64,000 bases of DNA, taken from NCBI GenBank assembly GCA_028455995.1, contig JABELC010000004.1, forward strand, positions 1,178,001 to 1,242,000, read 5' to 3'. The notes beneath the pieces are model-generated. The model was not told where the DNA came from. It saw only the letters and a list, made by a program, of their open reading frames with translations, and ran no database searches. Below, one piece after another: positions 61,275 to 64,000 of this stretch. Within the stretch, counting starts at the first letter, position 1. Each line of letters opens with the position of its first letter. The stretch is from Scleromitrula shiraiana (Eukaryota; Ascomycota; Leotiomycetes; Helotiales; Sclerotiniaceae). Made by a program: the position numbers and the translations under genes.

Positions 61275-61314
61275 GTTCTACAACCCAGACTCGAACTGAG
61301 CAGTTGAAAGAACC
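61275..61314 (-). other. tRNA-like hairpin trailing tRNA-Gln
   Basis: On the minus strand, GTTCT and AGAAC form an outer stem, CAAC and GTTG an inner stem, and CTCAG-TTCGAGT-CTGGG a T-arm-like end with a TTCGAGT loop. It lies between the tRNA 3' end and the T-tract, and its outer stem echoes the tRNA acceptor (GGTTCT / AGAACC). It may be a truncated second tRNA or a trailer structure. Confidence 0.5.
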
Positions 61315-61324
61315 TCTGATAAAG

Positions 61325-61396
61325 AGGTTCTAATAGGAATCGAACCAATATCTCCGGAATCAGAATCCGACGTGCTGACCATTACACCATAGAACC
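61325..61396 (-). tRNA. tRNA-Gln(CUG): tRNA-Gln (anticodon CUG)
   Basis: The 72-nt minus-strand sequence folds as a complete cloverleaf. The acceptor stem pairs GGTTCTA with TAGAACC plus discriminator U. The D-arm region holds TGGTGTAATGGTCAGCAC. The anticodon loop TTCTGAT, closed by TCGGA/TCCGG, gives CTG (glutamine). The T-arm contains the B-box GGTTCGATTCC. No intron. Identity rests on this fold and resemblance to fungal tRNA-Gln. Confidence 0.92.
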
Positions 61397-62579
61397 TTTG
61401 TTGTTTGGATGTGATACGTTGGGTGTACAATAGGGTATTGGGGTTTATAAACTACGATTAATAGATGGAATAGGATGGGATGGGATGAATCGAACGAGTG
61501 ACGGGGTTGAAAATGAATGGGTTTCGATACCGACAGCGTATGATTGTGATTGTGGTTGGTTGATCTTCATAGAGTGTGGTGTTGGGGAGTAGATTATTAA
61601 TTTACATGGAAGAGTGAGTACCTAGAACTATATGAAATAGAATAAATGTCTTGCATCCCCGCTTTCAACTTTCAACTACCGGTCCGGTATACAGTACTCA
61701 AGCTAGCTACATACCATACCAGTGGACTTTTCCAATCTTATCAATCAATCTATGTAGATCTATTGTTTGACTAGTTATTAATTTAAACTGTCGAGTTTAT
61801 GCGGTTTGGTTTTTTATTTTCGATACCAAGCTTTATCTATATGTCTTTTGATTGTTGGTATGAATTATCATTCTTGTGAGGTATATTGGATTTTTTATCT
61901 CCATACTATCTATATACTATTGGATATAAATATAGATGAAAGAAGATAGATTTAATTACACCAGTGTTCACGGGAAGAATGTTTCACAGGACGGATGATC
62001 TACAGAGATGGAACAGGAATAATATTTGATGCTAGGTCTTGATATCACTCCCGCATTCTCTACCCAATGAGGTAAAGTACAGGTGTATACATGTCAAAAG
62101 GAACAAGATGGCAGAAAAAAACAATTTTGATTAGATGCTAACAGGATGATACCGAGAGGACAAGTCTTTCCATTATCGTATCTTTAATATACTTGTGTAT
62201 ATGTAAGGTGCTAACGTATACATCGACGAGAACAGGATAGCGGGGACATGAACTCCAGAAATGAAGATCTACATAGATGGATCTATATATGGCATAAAGG
62301 CTATCACAGAATATACAGGTTCTGAGATCTTCCTACTCATATGGCCGTTATACATGCACATGTATTTATAAAGGTAAATATAGACTCGAATATCTGTACA
62401 CTCTTGAGCAACAAACTATTTGTTTAGAAGCACAGGGTGGTCTAATAATTTGTTATATTAAGTATAAATATACCTTCTTGTTTATCCTAAAAAATGTCAT
62501 TCAATTCATCAGAGATATTGTACCTTCCATTAGATTCTTTTTCATTTTCACTGCATTTAACAACACGCAAGATTATATC
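61397..62579. other. Gene-free stretch
   Basis: Upstream of both the tRNA (minus) and the last gene (plus). No gene supported. Short CGGTCCGG and palindromic ACCGGTCCGGTAT sequence near 61680. Confidence 0.4.
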
Positions 62580-64000
62580 ATGTCTTCTGAAGATGAAGTA
62601 TCAGTTGAGGAAGGAAATAATGAATGGGATACCGGTAAGCTATTCCAACCTACACATTGTTATGCTCATAGTAAGAAGAAGCTGTGAAGGAGACTGATAC
62701 GTCATAATGTTCCACAGAAGACTCCGTAAGGGTGAACATCAGCGATGGGACCAAAGCCTCTGGGGCTTTTTTCATGAAGCTGTCGCGATCTACTCGCGAT
62801 CAGAATGATCTATTATCATTGAGAGGCTTGATAATCAGTGTTGAGGAACAGAAGAAATAGTGAGTGAACCCACCGCAGGCAGTGAAGCTTGATGAACACC
62901 AACTAATAGAATTACCAGTGCACTTTTTGGATTTTGCACGAAATCTGGTGCCATCGTACCCGATTCGTACTCAATTCAAGAATATCTAGTTCAATGTCTC
63001 GAAGTAAGGAAGACACTCATCGTATATAGATTGTGGTTCAGCTTGACTAATTGCTATATATTCTTTTAGACACCAATCGTGGATGGCAATACCATAGATA
63101 TATATCTGAAGAGTATCAACGGTACAACCAGTCTTAATGCAACCCAGAATGATGCTACCCCAACGGTAAATATCTGCACCTCGAAATTCTCTTGATTTGT
63201 GGGATGGTAATTGATCGATCATCTTTCAGGAGCCATCATTTAGCCAAACCAAATACGCCGACCCGATGACTCTTGCACTATTGAAACAAGACTTCAGTGA
63301 AACTGCTTTTAAACTTTTAACTGGAACATACTACAAGTAAGTAGATCGGTCTATTTACGCTATATGAGGTCAAAGATTTAATACAATTACTTTCAATTCA
63401 CTAGATATCCAGCAGACCTTGAAGAACAGGAATGGTCGGTTATCAATGATAATAATGATCTATGTTATGGTCTTCGAGTCATCCGAGTGCGGGATGGGGA
63501 TAACATGGTCGCGGTTGGTGTTGAGAGGGCACGATATCCAGGTGAATTACTCTTGGGCTTCCTATCAATGAAGTGAGTATTATTTTGTACTTTGCTAATA
63601 ATTATTGCACAGCATTCTGTTTGAAAAAGAGATCTATCATGTCAGATGTATTGACAAGTACGTCTGTAAAGGATGTCCAGGTAAGTTTTCTTGTCAAGAA
63701 ACAAATGATTTCTTGAGAATTGACTAATGTGTTGACGGGGTATCCAGATGTTCCTTCGTATCCCAGACTTTATGATTGATGATCAGTCATATGTGTCGGT
63801 ATATGAAACGGAAAGTCATCTCCAATCTTCTCTTGCAACATCCTCTTTCTCCAAATGGGATGTCTCAGCAGCTGGGTCCGTATCAATTACCTTTTTACCC
63901 CTTGCCTTATCTTTTCCCATGGAGATCTCATTGACTATTTACATAGTTCTGGAAGTCTTTTTGGTTGTACTTTGTCGGCGTCAGCAAGTTATGGAGAATC
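62580..64000 (+). CDS. Unknown multi-exon gene, truncated by window edge
   Basis: A chain of small exons in consistent phase: 62580-62634, 62718-62859, 62919-63003, 63070-63165, 63230-63336 and 63405-63572, all with GT...AG introns (donors GTAAGC, GTGAGT, GTAAGG, GTAAAT, GTAAGT, GTGAGT). It begins MSSEDEVSVEEGNNEWDTED and continues RVNISDGTKASGAFFMKLSR, YALFGFCTKSGAIVPDSYSI, ETPIVDGNTIDIYLKSINGT, EPSFSQTKYADPMTLALLKQ, then YPADLEEQEWSV, LCYGLRVIRVRDGDNMVAVG. Beyond 63613 two candidate frames exist; MFLRIPDFMIDDQSYVSVYE near 63750 looks coding but does not join cleanly. No domain recognised, no signal peptide. The right end is outside the window. Confidence 0.6.

Overview
The window looks like nuclear DNA of a filamentous ascomycete, most likely a leotiomycete close to Botrytis or Sclerotinia (inference from protein content and style, not from a search). 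Genes have short introns of about 50 to 290 bases with GTATGT, GTAAGT or GTGAGT donors. Long AT-leaning intergenic stretches are full of microsatellites. The families present (P5A ATPase, Yvc1 channel, CHO2, HET, fungal rhodopsin-like receptor, PRISE reductase) are typical of such fungi.

Layout. 0.3-1.2 kb: one hypothetical gene. 1.6-3.5 kb: a degenerate satellite-like array of inverted-repeat units. 3.9-17.2 kb: housekeeping membrane biology on the minus strand: a vacuolar TRP channel (yvc1), the ER P5A ATPase (spf1), then a dead FAD monooxygenase and a phospholipase D. 17-25 kb: gene-poor, with a Ser/Pro/Leu-repeat protein, a frameshifted zinc-finger gene and an AT-rich island. 25-30.6 kb: a SAM methyltransferase, a PRISE-type reductase, a disordered unknown protein and a small DUF1115-like protein. 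31-36.6 kb: a dead HET-domain gene, a secreted six-bladed beta-propeller protein and a fungal rhodopsin-like membrane protein. 38.0-39.85 kb: a second AT island. 40.5-48.5 kb: nbp35, a dead fructosamine kinase-like gene and cho2. 51.4-57.3 kb: a J-like protein without a visible HPD motif and an FHS-type sugar transporter. 58-64 kb: mostly low-complexity DNA, a tRNA-Gln(CUG) with a tRNA-like trailer, and a multi-exon unknown gene running off the right edge.

I rebuilt exon models by hand. For yvc1, spf1, pld, the PRISE reductase, the beta-propeller gene, cho2, the J-like gene and the transporter, the exon lengths sum to a whole number of codons. There is no obvious operon-like pathway. The shared theme is turnover: three otherwise recognisable genes (FAD monooxygenase, HET, fructosamine kinase) carry several premature stops, almost all explainable as C-to-T or G-to-A transitions. 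Together with the two AT islands this suggests past repeat-induced point mutation (RIP) or a similar process. The most unusual features are the 1.6-3.5 kb array, the tRNA-Gln trailer and the HPD-less J-like protein.
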